Of a DNA stretch of 5,744 nucleotides, positions 1 to 5,744 are shown piece after piece (within the stretch, counting starts at the first letter, position 1; each line of letters begins with the position of its first letter). Source of the DNA: CALJIC01 sp039805565 (GTDB lineage: Bacteria; Chloroflexota; Chloroflexia; Chloroflexales; Roseiflexaceae); the NCBI GenBank assembly GCA_039805565.1, contig JBDLTZ010000247.1, forward strand, positions 1 to 5,744, read 5' to 3'. Under the pieces are notes generated by a model. That model ran no database searches. It had not been told where the DNA came from and saw only the letters and a program-made list of their open reading frames with translations. The translations under genes and the position numbers were made by a program.

Positions 1-1
1 A

Positions 2-1156
2 TTGCTTGCTCGACTGTCGCCACAGTGTACGGCCCAGCTCCACAAGCTCATCACGCTGGCGGTTCGGCAGGACAGCAGCATCTGTCAAACGTCGGATAGC
101 ACCACGGATCAGCTCCGCGCTATCCTGCAGCGCCAGCTCAAACGGCTTGAAGCGCCCACCGATCTTCTCAACGGTTTTGCTGCCGCTGCCAGACGTGCTC
201 TCATTCGAGGAGCTTGCAAACGACTCCAGACTTGAGATAACGAAATAGAGCTGGTTCTGACCGGAGGAGATACTGGTATTGGCGAGATCCTGCACACCGA
301 GCGCTTCTGCCTCAACTTCAGCAGCCTGCTGGTCACTGGCCCGAGCTAACCGCCGGAGAACTTCGGTAAACTCATCGCAGACCACAAGAATGCCGCTGTG
401 ACTCCCTCGCTCACGTAGTGCTTGAGCAACCCGCTTATATGTCTCCTCGGGGCGATTGTAGCTGTAGATGTCGAACGCCGTGCCAGTGGCAGTGCGGAAG
501 GCGCGTAGAAACGCCGGAAACGCGAGGTCGGCTCCAGGCCCGCCCAACTCACGGAGCAGCGTCGTCAGCTCTTTCGCCTCGTTATCTCGCAGAGCGGCCA
601 CAAAACGCTGTAGCACAGGGTGGCCCTCGCGCTGCCACTCTGAGATCTTCTGTGCCGCCGCTGCATAGCGCGTCGGCAGCATGAACTCCTCAAGCCCAGC
701 CTTCCTCAGGGCCTGCTCCAGCCCATGGAGCACAAACCCGGGAAACGGCGTCACCGCGTTCGCTTGCAGGAGTACGACGAGAAACGGCTTTTTATTGACC
801 CGCTGCTGATAAATGGTTGTGTATTGCGCTTCGTTGAGTCGCCGCAGCTTTTCGTAAAAGGGCTGCATCACGGGGTCATCGACCGGCCGCAAGAAGTAGT
901 TACACAACATGAGCAGCAGATCGGACTTGCCAGTGCCAAAAGTGCCGGTCAGCATACGTGCACGCTCGTTGCTGACAGGATTGAGGCTTCGAGCCACTTC
1001 CGCTAGAAACGAAATGGATTGCGTGGTCGGAATATATGTCCGTATGAGTTGTGCGTTCTGCTCATCCTTGTCAAAGTCATCCGGCAAATGGACGGCAGGC
1101 TTGAAGCCAGCATCAACAACGACGAGCTGAGACAAAGGGGCATCGGCACTGATCAT
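2..1156 (-). CDS. Large P-loop ATPase, BrxC/PglY-like, N-terminal 385 residues (3' end outside window)
   Basis: My manual translation from the ATG at 1156 stays open to the window edge, giving 385 residues. Early motifs are VHLPDDFDKDEQNAQLIRTYIPTTQS (about 22-47), a Walker A GTFGTGKS at 71-78 (TGTFGTGKSDLLLML), a Walker B ILVVCDEF at 256-263 (D261, E262), and a sensor-1-like strand LYFVISSLES at 303-312 followed by a Ser-rich loop (313-327) and KIGGRFKPFEL (331-341). The layout of N-terminal lead, FGTGKS loop and a long insertion before Walker B resembles BrxC, PglY and related large defence ATPases. In BREX, BrxC/PglY is an essential ATPase of the phage-sensing or modification complex; that function is assumed here by analogy. 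Most relatives I recall have His after GKS, whereas this one has Asp79. The C-terminal half and any lid or winged-helix domains are beyond the window. GC is about 45-58%. The start is supported by AGGAG at 1164-1168 and the ATGA overlap. Confidence 0.78.
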   Translation of the reverse strand, partial: MISADAPLSQLVVVDAGFKPAVHLPDDFDKDEQNAQLIRTYIPTTQSISFLAEVARSLNPVSNERARMLTGTFGTGKSDLLLMLCNYFLRPVDDPVMQPFYEKLRRLNEAQYTTIYQQRVNKKPFLVVLLQANAVTPFPGFVLHGLEQALRKAGLEEFMLPTRYAAAAQKISEWQREGHPVLQRFVAALRDNEAKELTTLLRELGGPGADLAFPAFLRAFRTATGTAFDIYSYNRPEETYKRVAQALRERGSHSGILVVCDEFTEVLRRLARASDQQAAEVEAEALGVQDLANTSISSGQNQLYFVISSLESFASSSNESTSGSGSKTVEKIGGRFKPFELALQDSAELIRGAIRRLTDAAVLPNRQRDELVELGRTLWRQSSKQ

Positions 1157-1620
1157 CGGAATTCTCCTGCTAGATGGAAGTAGGCGGGGATGTCGCTCTC
1201 TGGCAGAAGAGAAGCTAACGTGTCGCCATCGAACAGGTTGCTAACGAGGATAAGACCATGGGAGATATCTGGTATCCGGCTTACCTTCCAAACAAACAAC
1301 TGCCGCTGATCGATGGGCCACGTCGCCAATACTGCATCTATCTCGTCAATAACGAGCATTCGGTTGTGTTCAGTACACCAGGTGCGAATATCGTGCTCCA
1401 AGTCACCCGGCTGATACGACTCGATCCGGTCCTGAAGCACATCAAAATAGCCTGGCTCCAGGACGTAATTCACATAGTGCCAGCCGTACACCGAACAGAT
1501 GCGCCGTGCGAGCGTCGTCTTGCCAGAAAGCGGTGGACCGACAAGCCAGGCTGTACGATAGCGTGGCTGGTTGCAGCAGGCAAGGAGATGCGAACCAGCC
1601 CGGTCAAGTATGTCGCTCAT
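1153..1620 (-). CDS. Small P-loop ATPase, BrxF-like
   Basis: This is a 155-residue single-domain NTPase. Walker A GPPLSGKT is at 28-35, Walker B MLVIDEID at 88-95 with D92 and E93 as likely Mg/catalytic residues, and ILVSN at 124-128 is a plausible sensor-1 (N128). It has no lid domain or C-terminal extension, so it is much shorter than ordinary AAA+ proteins. Size and location, directly upstream of and overlapping a BrxC-like ATPase gene, match BrxF of BREX type 3 systems, whose precise role is unknown to me. The Walker B with DEID is closer to classical AAA/ORC-type ATPases than to the BrxF sequences I remember, so this may be a separate small ATPase family in the same position. The start at 1620 overlaps the DUF4007 stop (ATGA) and has no clear SD, so it probably depends on coupling. 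The stop TGA overlaps the next start in the same way. Confidence 0.75.
   Translation of the reverse strand: MSDILDRAGSHLLACCNQPRYRTAWLVGPPLSGKTTLARRICSVYGWHYVNYVLEPGYFDVLQDRIESYQPGDLEHDIRTWCTEHNRMLVIDEIDAVLATWPIDQRQLFVWKVSRIPDISHGLILVSNLFDGDTLASLLPESDIPAYFHLAGEFR
1163..1168 (-). promoter_or_regulatory. Shine-Dalgarno for the BrxC-like gene
   Basis: The minus strand reads AGGAGA within the end of the small ATPase gene, with AGGAG 7 bases from the ATG at 1156. It supports the start MISADAPLSQ and an ATGA overlap with the preceding stop. Confidence 0.65.
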
Positions 1621-2429
1621 AGCCGCTGATAATATTGCTGCAACAAAAGTGTCGGATCATCGTGGAAGCTGCGTGTAACCTGCTGGTGCTGAGTATCGGC
1701 GTAGGAGAGGAGGCCCTCGGACTGTAGCCTCAGCACAAGCTCCCGCACACGGGTGTCATGAGCTACAAAGACACGCCCCGGCATCTCCGGCTCATTTACG
1801 AGCTGCGATAGGTGCAAGGTATTTGTGTGGCTATAGCGACGCTGCCATGTATCGAACAGGACATATGCAGCTATCATTGGGTCGGGTATGCAGTCTGTTC
1901 GGGCAACCAGCGTCTTGTCGACCTGCCGTACGAGTAGGCCTAACCCGCCAAGCCCACTCTCCCTGGTATAGGTTCGAATGAGCTCCTGCACATCTTTGCT
2001 GACCCCTTCCTTGTTCGATGGGGTCTCGGGCAGGCTTCGCTCGATATACTCTCGTAACTCATCCCCCGAAAAGACCTTCCCGGGTTGGAGAAACGCATTG
2101 AAACACTGATACCAAACCTCGGAGCGCTCCTCATGTTCGCTTGCCAGAAAGTAGTGCAGGAGCCAGAGTGTTCCTATCCGACGTAATCTAGTATCATGGT
2201 TAGCCACAAGCGTCCCAAACGCCGAAAGGCGATACTGCTTCGAGGTCGCCTCTCCGAGGCCAAGTTTGCAGAACCATCCCCGAAGCCCTGGCAGCTTGTA
2301 AGGATTCACACCGATATGAGCACCCACAGCCTCATCGGACAAAGGCGCACCGCTGACGAAGTAGGCAAGCATACCGCCTATGAGATCACGATCGAGGGCG
2401 AAACCTTGGTTAAAGCGTAGTGATCGCAT
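1617..2429 (-). CDS. DUF4007 family protein
   Basis: This is a 270-residue protein starting MRSLRFNQGF at 2429. It matches my memory of DUF4007: an N-terminal helical region with a likely helix-turn-helix (about 31-60, SDEAVGAHIGVNPYKLPGLR...GLGE), then IGTLWLLHYFLAS (85-97) with VWYQCFNAFL, then SKDVQELIRTY (144-154), and a C-terminal winged-helix-like part (about 226-270) ending LLLQQYYQRL. No catalytic motif, signal peptide or membrane segment is visible. The molecular function of DUF4007 is, to my knowledge, not established; DNA binding or an adaptor role is a guess from the helix-turn-helix-like segments. The family is often found beside PAPS-reductase-family genes in defence loci, as here. 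An in-frame ATG at 2495 would give 292 residues but overlaps the upstream gene, and the SD at 2435-2439 supports the shorter form. The stop TGA overlaps the next start as ATGA. GC is about 50-58%, far below the upstream genes. Confidence 0.8.
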   Translation of the reverse strand: MRSLRFNQGFALDRDLIGGMLAYFVSGAPLSDEAVGAHIGVNPYKLPGLRGWFCKLGLGEATSKQYRLSAFGTLVANHDTRLRRIGTLWLLHYFLASEHEERSEVWYQCFNAFLQPGKVFSGDELREYIERSLPETPSNKEGVSKDVQELIRTYTRESGLGGLGLLVRQVDKTLVARTDCIPDPMIAAYVLFDTWQRRYSHTNTLHLSQLVNEPEMPGRVFVAHDTRVRELVLRLQSEGLLSYADTQHQQVTRSFHDDPTLLLQQYYQRL

Positions 2430-2434
2430 GCTAT

Positions 2435-2439
2435 TCCTC
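2435..2439 (-). promoter_or_regulatory. Shine-Dalgarno that fixes the DUF4007 gene start
   Basis: The minus strand reads GAGGA five bases before the ATG at 2429, in the 10-base gap after the PAPS-reductase stop (TAA at 2442-2440). It favours the 2429 start over the in-frame ATG at 2495. The longer start would add 22 residues, nearly all encoded out of frame inside the PAPS-reductase gene, and these residues look unlike the family. Confidence 0.7.
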
Positions 2440-2465
2440 TTACAGATGGCAGATATTGCACCCCT
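2440..2465. other. Sharp base-composition boundary
   Basis: By hand count, bases 2401-2460 are about 42% GC while 2461-2520 are about 75% and 2521-2580 about 80%. Rows further up, such as 4921-4980, reach about 83%; rows further down, such as 1621-1680 and 781-840, are 45-48%. The step falls in the last seven or so codons of the PAPS-reductase gene, with no repeat, tRNA or insertion-sequence remnant that I can see at the junction. It suggests recombination of two operon modules, or possibly an assembly join. Confidence 0.7.
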
Positions 2466-3273
2466 GCTCGTCGTCCTCGGCGTCGAGCGCGGCACCCACC
2501 AGCTCGATCAGCGGCCGGTCGGGGCGGCTGGCGCGCTCGCGGGCCACGCGCCGCTCGTGGTCGCGCCGGATCTGCTCGATGCGCTCGGGCTGCTCCAGCT
2601 CCTCCAGGCTCTCGCCGGGGCGCCAGGTGAAGTGCTCGCCGCCGCGCTCAGTCTCGTACTTCTTGGCCTCCTCGAAGGCCTCGGGGTGGTTATCACGCAG
2701 GCCCACCCACTCGTAGGCCCGCTGGTAGAAGCAGAAGGTGCAGCCGCTGCGCTGCCGCCACGCGTAGTAGGCCGGCAGCCCCAGCCCGCTCGCCTCCAGC
2801 AGCCGCTCGACGTCGCCGATGCCGAGCCCGCACTCCTTGAAAGGGAAGACCGGGTGGATGTTCGGCTTGGTGGAGACGTAGCCGCTGCGCGCCTCGTCGG
2901 CCCTGATGCCCACGTAGCTCCACACCATGTCGTCGCCCACGTAGACTTCGAAGGGCTCGATCTTGAGCTTGCGCGTGCACCAGCGCACCCGCGCCGAGGG
3001 CAGCATCCCGCCGTACATGTCGAGCCAGTGGTCGAAGCCGCGCTGGGCGTTGAGCCGGATGATCGGCCGCTGCAGGTAGGCCTCCAGCCGGTCCAGGTAC
3101 TCGTAGGTCTCGGGCAGCTCCTTGTGCGTGTCGCAGAACAGGTACTCGAGCTGCGGGATCTTGCCGCGCAGGAAGATCGCGAGCGCCGTGCTGTCCTTGC
3201 CGCCGCTCAGGTTGACGATGTGGCGGCCTGGGCGCTCCGCCCACGCGCGGATGATCTCGTCGTGCGTCGCCAT
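2440..3273 (-). CDS. PAPS-reductase-family (PP-loop) protein, DndC/BrxP-like
   Basis: This is a 277-residue adenine-nucleotide alpha hydrolase / phosphoadenosine phosphosulfate reductase family protein. The PP-loop SGGKDS is at residues 23-28 and would bind and activate an adenylated substrate. Cysteines likely to take part in Fe-S or sulfur chemistry are C47 (FCDTHKELPET), C99 (RWCTRKLKIEPF), C148, the pair C178/C181 (SGCTFC) and a C-terminal pair C272/C275 (GCNICHL). SYVGIRADE (119-127) and EWVGLRDNHPEAFEEAKKYE (188-207) are typical of the defence-associated branch. Family members DndC and SspD put sulfur into the DNA backbone, and BrxP is the marker of BREX type 4. True cysteine biosynthesis (CysH) is unlikely given the operon and the C-terminal extension. 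No cysteine desulfurase is visible to supply sulfur. The protein is shorter than DndC and presumably cytosolic. The start at 3273 has a strong SD. The last codons (about 2440-2462) fall at a sharp drop in GC. The family is clear; the exact role in DNA modification is inferred. Confidence 0.9.
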   Translation of the reverse strand: MATHDEIIRAWAERPGRHIVNLSGGKDSTALAIFLRGKIPQLEYLFCDTHKELPETYEYLDRLEAYLQRPIIRLNAQRGFDHWLDMYGGMLPSARVRWCTRKLKIEPFEVYVGDDMVWSYVGIRADEARSGYVSTKPNIHPVFPFKECGLGIGDVERLLEASGLGLPAYYAWRQRSGCTFCFYQRAYEWVGLRDNHPEAFEEAKKYETERGGEHFTWRPGESLEELEQPERIEQIRRDHERRVARERASRPDRPLIELVGAALDAEDDEQGCNICHL

Positions 3274-5744
3274 CTACTCCTCCAGCAGCGTTCTCAGCAT
3301 CGCCGCCAGCGCCGCCGCACGCTGGTCGGTCGTCAGCCCGGCGTGCCGCCCCAGCGCGCCCGCGATCTCGTCGCGCAGCCGCTGCACCGCCGGGTCCCCC
3401 TCGGCCACGTGCACCACGCGGCTCAGCTCGCCGCCCCCGCTCGCCAGCCCGATCCGCAGCAGCGGGGCCGCGGCCGGCACGGCCTGCGCGGCCACCGCCA
3501 GCTCCTCCGCCGCCCGGAAGCGCCGCCCCAGGTCCGCCGCAGCCAGCTCGAAGGCCGGCGGGTCGCCGTCGCCCCACTGCTCGGGAGGCCGCTTCGCCAG
3601 CAGCGCGGCCACGCTCTCCACCCACGCGGTGTCGCCCGGGTCGGCGGTCTCCAGCCGGACGCCCAGCGACCTCAGCAGGGGATCATTAGTGGCCTCGGCG
3701 ATATGCGCGTAGCGCGCCTGGAGCTCGGCCCGCGCCGCCGCGCCGCCCGACCGCAGCCCGAAGGCCCGGCCAATGCGCCCGGACACCTCGGCGACGAGCC
3801 GCGGGTAGGCCTCCTGCAGCTCCTCGAGCGCCCCGCGCAGGGCCGCGGCGAAGGCGTCCACCCGCTCCTCGCCCGCCGGCTCGTCAGCGCGGAAGGGCGG
3901 CACCCCGCAGGCCAGCGGCAGCCGCTCGAACAGGAGACTGTCGGGCGAGCGCGCCTCGAGCAGCGCCTGCCGCACGGCCTGCGCACACTCGCTCACCCGC
4001 CGGGTCTGCCTGCTGTACCCCGGCAGGCTCCGCTGCAGACGCAGCAGCGGCATCGCCACCGCCAGCAGCGCCGGCTGCACCGGCTGCTCCAGCGCTCGCG
4101 GGGCCAGCGCGCGGGCCAGGCGCTCGTACACCTGCCGCCGCGCACCCTCGGCCCGGCTCAGCCGCACGGCGAACTGCTCCGGCCGCGCCAGCAGCCGCTC
4201 GAAGACGGCGATGTCCGGCGCCGGCACGTAGCTGCCGCGCTCGTAAAGGTTGACCTCGCCGGCCCGCGCGGCGTACAGCGCCACAAAGAGCAGCGGCGTC
4301 AGCCCGGCCTTCACGCCGAACGGCGGCGCCTCGATGGCGGCGTACACCCCGCCGAGCGGGTGCGGGTCAGCCGACTCCTCGCCCAGCAGCCGCTCCATGG
4401 CGTCCCACGCCGGCCGCAGCCGCAGCGGGTCCTCGGGCGGGGGCGGGCCGATCCGCCACGCGCCCGCCTCATCGCGCCGGTGCAGCCCGCCCGCGCGCAA
4501 GACGCTCTCGTAGACCGCGCGCTCCGGCGGGTAGCCCACCAGCCCCAGACCCTCCACCTCCCCGCGCTCGAGCATCGCCTCGACGAGGTTGCGCCGGGCC
4601 TTTGCCGCCGCCGCCGAGAGCTGCCGCCGCACGATCAGCTCGTTCCAGACCCGCGGCGCCTGCGGGTAGGTCGCGTCGGCCGCCTCGGAGAGCAGCTCGT
4701 CGATCTGGCGCGCGCTCGCCACGGGGCGCTGGGCGTTGCGGTGGTACCAGCGGCGCGTCTCGCCGCCGGAGGTCTCGGCGATCACGTGCGCCAGCGCCTG
4801 CTGCGCCTCGATCAGCCGGCCCGCCACCTCGCGCCGCGCCGGCCGGTCGTGCTCCAGCTCGTCCCGCTCCTCCAGCATCGCCCGCAGCGCCGCCACATCC
4901 AGCAGCAGGTCGCGCAGCTCGCGCACGCGCCGCGGCAGCACGGTGATCCGCCCCGGCTCATCCCCCCGCGCGGGGTCCGCCGCCCAGCGCGCCGCCACAT
5001 CCAGCTCCTCCTCGTCGGCCGGCACCACGTGCAGCAGCTCGCCGTCGAAGCCCGCGGCCGGCGCCAGCGAGTCGCTCAGCTGCCCCACGTCCACGTAGCG
5101 CACCGCGAAGGTCCGCGTGGCGCCGGTGCGGTAGCTGTGCCGCCGGGCGATGCGCGGGGTGGCGTCTGCGTGCCGCTGGAGCAGCCCGGGCAGCGGCGCG
5201 CGGTCCCCGATCTCGCGGCGGGCGCTCTGCGCCAGCGCGTCGAGGTCGAGGTCGCTCCCCTCCCAGATGATGTAGCTGTCGCGGTGCTGCCGGTAGGCCA
5301 GCAGCCGCCGCTCCTGGAGCGCCAGCAGCGCGTCGGACACGCCCGCGTCACCAGGGTCGTCGGCCAGCGCGAAGCACACCTGCGCCCCGCTCGCCCGCAG
5401 CCCCGACGACCGCTCCAGCGCGCCGAGGGTGCCCACCACCGTCAGCGCATCCAGGTGCAGCGGGTCGCCGTTCGCCAGCAGCGCGCGGGCCTCGGCGAGC
5501 TCGGACCAGCGCTGGCCCCTGGCGCGCCCGAACAGGCTCGGCCCGAGGCTGGCCTCGACGTAGGCGAACAGGTGGGTGAGGCGGTAGGCCGGCAGCCCGC
5601 CCTCGGGGGCCGCCCCGCGCGCCACGTCCCGCAGCCCCCACGGCTCGTCAGAGTGCAGGAAGGCGAACAGCGAGCGCTCGTTCTGCGCCAGCTGGCGGAA
5701 CAGCGACGGCAGCGCGACCAGCGCCGCCGGGTGGATCGGGTAGC
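3274..5744 (-). CDS. Large ATPase-family defence protein, BrxC/PglY-like, C-terminal 822 residues (5' end outside window)
   Basis: The reading frame is open from the window edge (first full codon at 5742) to TAG at 3276-3274, giving 822 visible residues. A GTG at 5625 is internal, because the frame upstream encodes conserved-looking protein beginning YPIHPAALVALP. Visible residues 1-5 (YPIHP) and 19-29 (AQNERSLFAFL) resemble the segment that follows the AAA core in BrxC/PglY/DUF499-like ATPases. After these come a likely winged-helix region ending WEGSDLDL (about 160-167), a charged coiled-coil-like stretch (about 270-322), a second helical part with NELIVRRQLS and GYPPERAVYESVL, and PPFGVKAGL (about 473-481) leading to YERGSYVPAP (about 500-509). 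No Walker A or B is visible; these would lie in the missing N-terminal part, so the ATPase role is inferred from family resemblance. It is very GC-rich and Ala/Arg-rich. Its stop abuts the start of the PAPS-reductase gene. It could be a paralogue of the ATPase at 2-1156. Coding certainty is high; family assignment is moderate. Confidence 0.7.
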   Translation of the reverse strand, partial: YPIHPAALVALPSLFRQLAQNERSLFAFLHSDEPWGLRDVARGAAPEGGLPAYRLTHLFAYVEASLGPSLFGRARGQRWSELAEARALLANGDPLHLDALTVVGTLGALERSSGLRASGAQVCFALADDPGDAGVSDALLALQERRLLAYRQHRDSYIIWEGSDLDLDALAQSARREIGDRAPLPGLLQRHADATPRIARRHSYRTGATRTFAVRYVDVGQLSDSLAPAAGFDGELLHVVPADEEELDVAARWAADPARGDEPGRITVLPRRVRELRDLLLDVAALRAMLEERDELEHDRPARREVAGRLIEAQQALAHVIAETSGGETRRWYHRNAQRPVASARQIDELLSEAADATYPQAPRVWNELIVRRQLSAAAAKARRNLVEAMLERGEVEGLGLVGYPPERAVYESVLRAGGLHRRDEAGAWRIGPPPPEDPLRLRPAWDAMERLLGEESADPHPLGGVYAAIEAPPFGVKAGLTPLLFVALYAARAGEVNLYERGSYVPAPDIAVFERLLARPEQFAVRLSRAEGARRQVYERLARALAPRALEQPVQPALLAVAMPLLRLQRSLPGYSRQTRRVSECAQAVRQALLEARSPDSLLFERLPLACGVPPFRADEPAGEERVDAFAAALRGALEELQEAYPRLVAEVSGRIGRAFGLRSGGAAARAELQARYAHIAEATNDPLLRSLGVRLETADPGDTAWVESVAALLAKRPPEQWGDGDPPAFELAAADLGRRFRAAEELAVAAQAVPAAAPLLRIGLASGGGELSRVVHVAEGDPAVQRLRDEIAGALGRHAGLTTDQRAAALAAMLRTLLEE
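3277..3283 (-). promoter_or_regulatory. Shine-Dalgarno for the PAPS-reductase gene, inside the preceding gene
   Basis: The minus strand reads GGAGGAG immediately before TAG-ATG. The GAG GAG part is the last two Glu codons of the upstream ATPase gene, and GGAGG lies 5 bases from the ATG at 3273. Together with the touching stop and start codons, this indicates translational coupling and supports the chosen start. Confidence 0.7.

Noticed and set aside
2..1130. Plus-strand short frames across 2-1130
   Set aside because: All lie opposite the continuous 385-codon minus-strand frame that carries Walker A and B motifs; none has a recognisable product.
1258..1629. Plus-strand open frame of 123 codons opposite the small ATPase gene
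   Set aside because: It lies fully antisense to a gene with clear Walker motifs, has no SD support, and its translation has no recognisable domain.
2427..2495. Longer DUF4007 start at 2495 (22 extra residues)
   Set aside because: The extension overlaps the PAPS-reductase C-terminus out of frame, looks unlike the family, and the SD at 2435-2439 points to the start at 2429.
2440..3273. Reading the PAPS-reductase gene as cysH of assimilatory sulfate reduction
   Set aside because: No cys genes are nearby, the operon partners are defence-type, and the cysteine pattern and the EWVGLRDNHPEAFEEAKKYE segment fit the defence-associated branch better.
2693..3625. Minus-strand frame of 310 codons, Gly/Ala/Arg-rich, overlapping the PAPS-reductase and ATPase A genes in another frame
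   Set aside because: Low-complexity translation typical of shadow frames in about 75% GC DNA. It runs across the stop/start junction of two well-supported genes.
3122..3712. Plus-strand frame of 196 codons, Ser/Ala/Arg-rich
   Set aside because: Antisense shadow of GC-rich coding sequence with biased composition and no motif.
5623..5625. GTG at 5625 as the start of the large ATPase gene
   Set aside because: The frame continues upstream to the window edge with family-like sequence (YPIHP, AQNERSLFAFL), so the gene is cut by the window.

Overview
The window is a stretch of one tightly packed minus-strand operon. It is read from high to low coordinates: a large ATPase-family protein (5' end outside the window), a PAPS-reductase-family protein, a DUF4007 protein, a small P-loop ATPase, and a second large P-loop ATPase (3' end outside the window). 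No plus-strand gene, RNA gene, CRISPR array or insertion sequence is supported. The longest non-coding gap is 10 bases. Junctions are a stop codon touching a start (3276/3273), a 10-base gap with a strong Shine-Dalgarno (2430-2439), and two 4-base ATGA overlaps (1617-1620 and 1153-1156). The five genes are therefore probably co-transcribed and translationally coupled. No promoter or terminator lies inside the window.

The gene content points to a phage-defence locus of the phosphorothioation / BREX type. The PAPS-reductase-family protein has the SGGKDS PP-loop and CxxC cysteines found in the DndC/SspD/BrxP sulfur-incorporation enzymes. The DUF4007 protein is a family I remember as a frequent neighbour of such PAPS reductases. 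The small ATPase has the size and position of BrxF of BREX type 3, directly upstream of a BrxC-like ATPase. The large ATPase at the high-coordinate end shows YPxHP, a WxGSDLDL motif and a PPFGVxxGL segment, which I associate with the BrxC/PglY-like family. The combination is not a standard BREX type 3 or 4, nor a standard Dnd or Ssp operon. It looks like a hybrid or under-described PAPS-reductase/DUF4007/dual-ATPase system. The phosphatase (PglZ), cysteine desulfurase, methylase or nuclease that would define it would have to lie outside the window.

Base composition changes abruptly at about 2450-2465, inside the last codons of the PAPS-reductase gene. Rows on the high-coordinate side are roughly 75-83% GC by hand count. 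Rows on the low-coordinate side are mostly 42-58%. The operon therefore seems to join two blocks of different origin: [ATPase A + PAPS reductase] and [DUF4007 + small ATPase + ATPase B]. The GC-rich block suggests a high-GC bacterium, with Chloroflexota or Actinomycetota as candidates. I cannot fix the taxon from this sequence.
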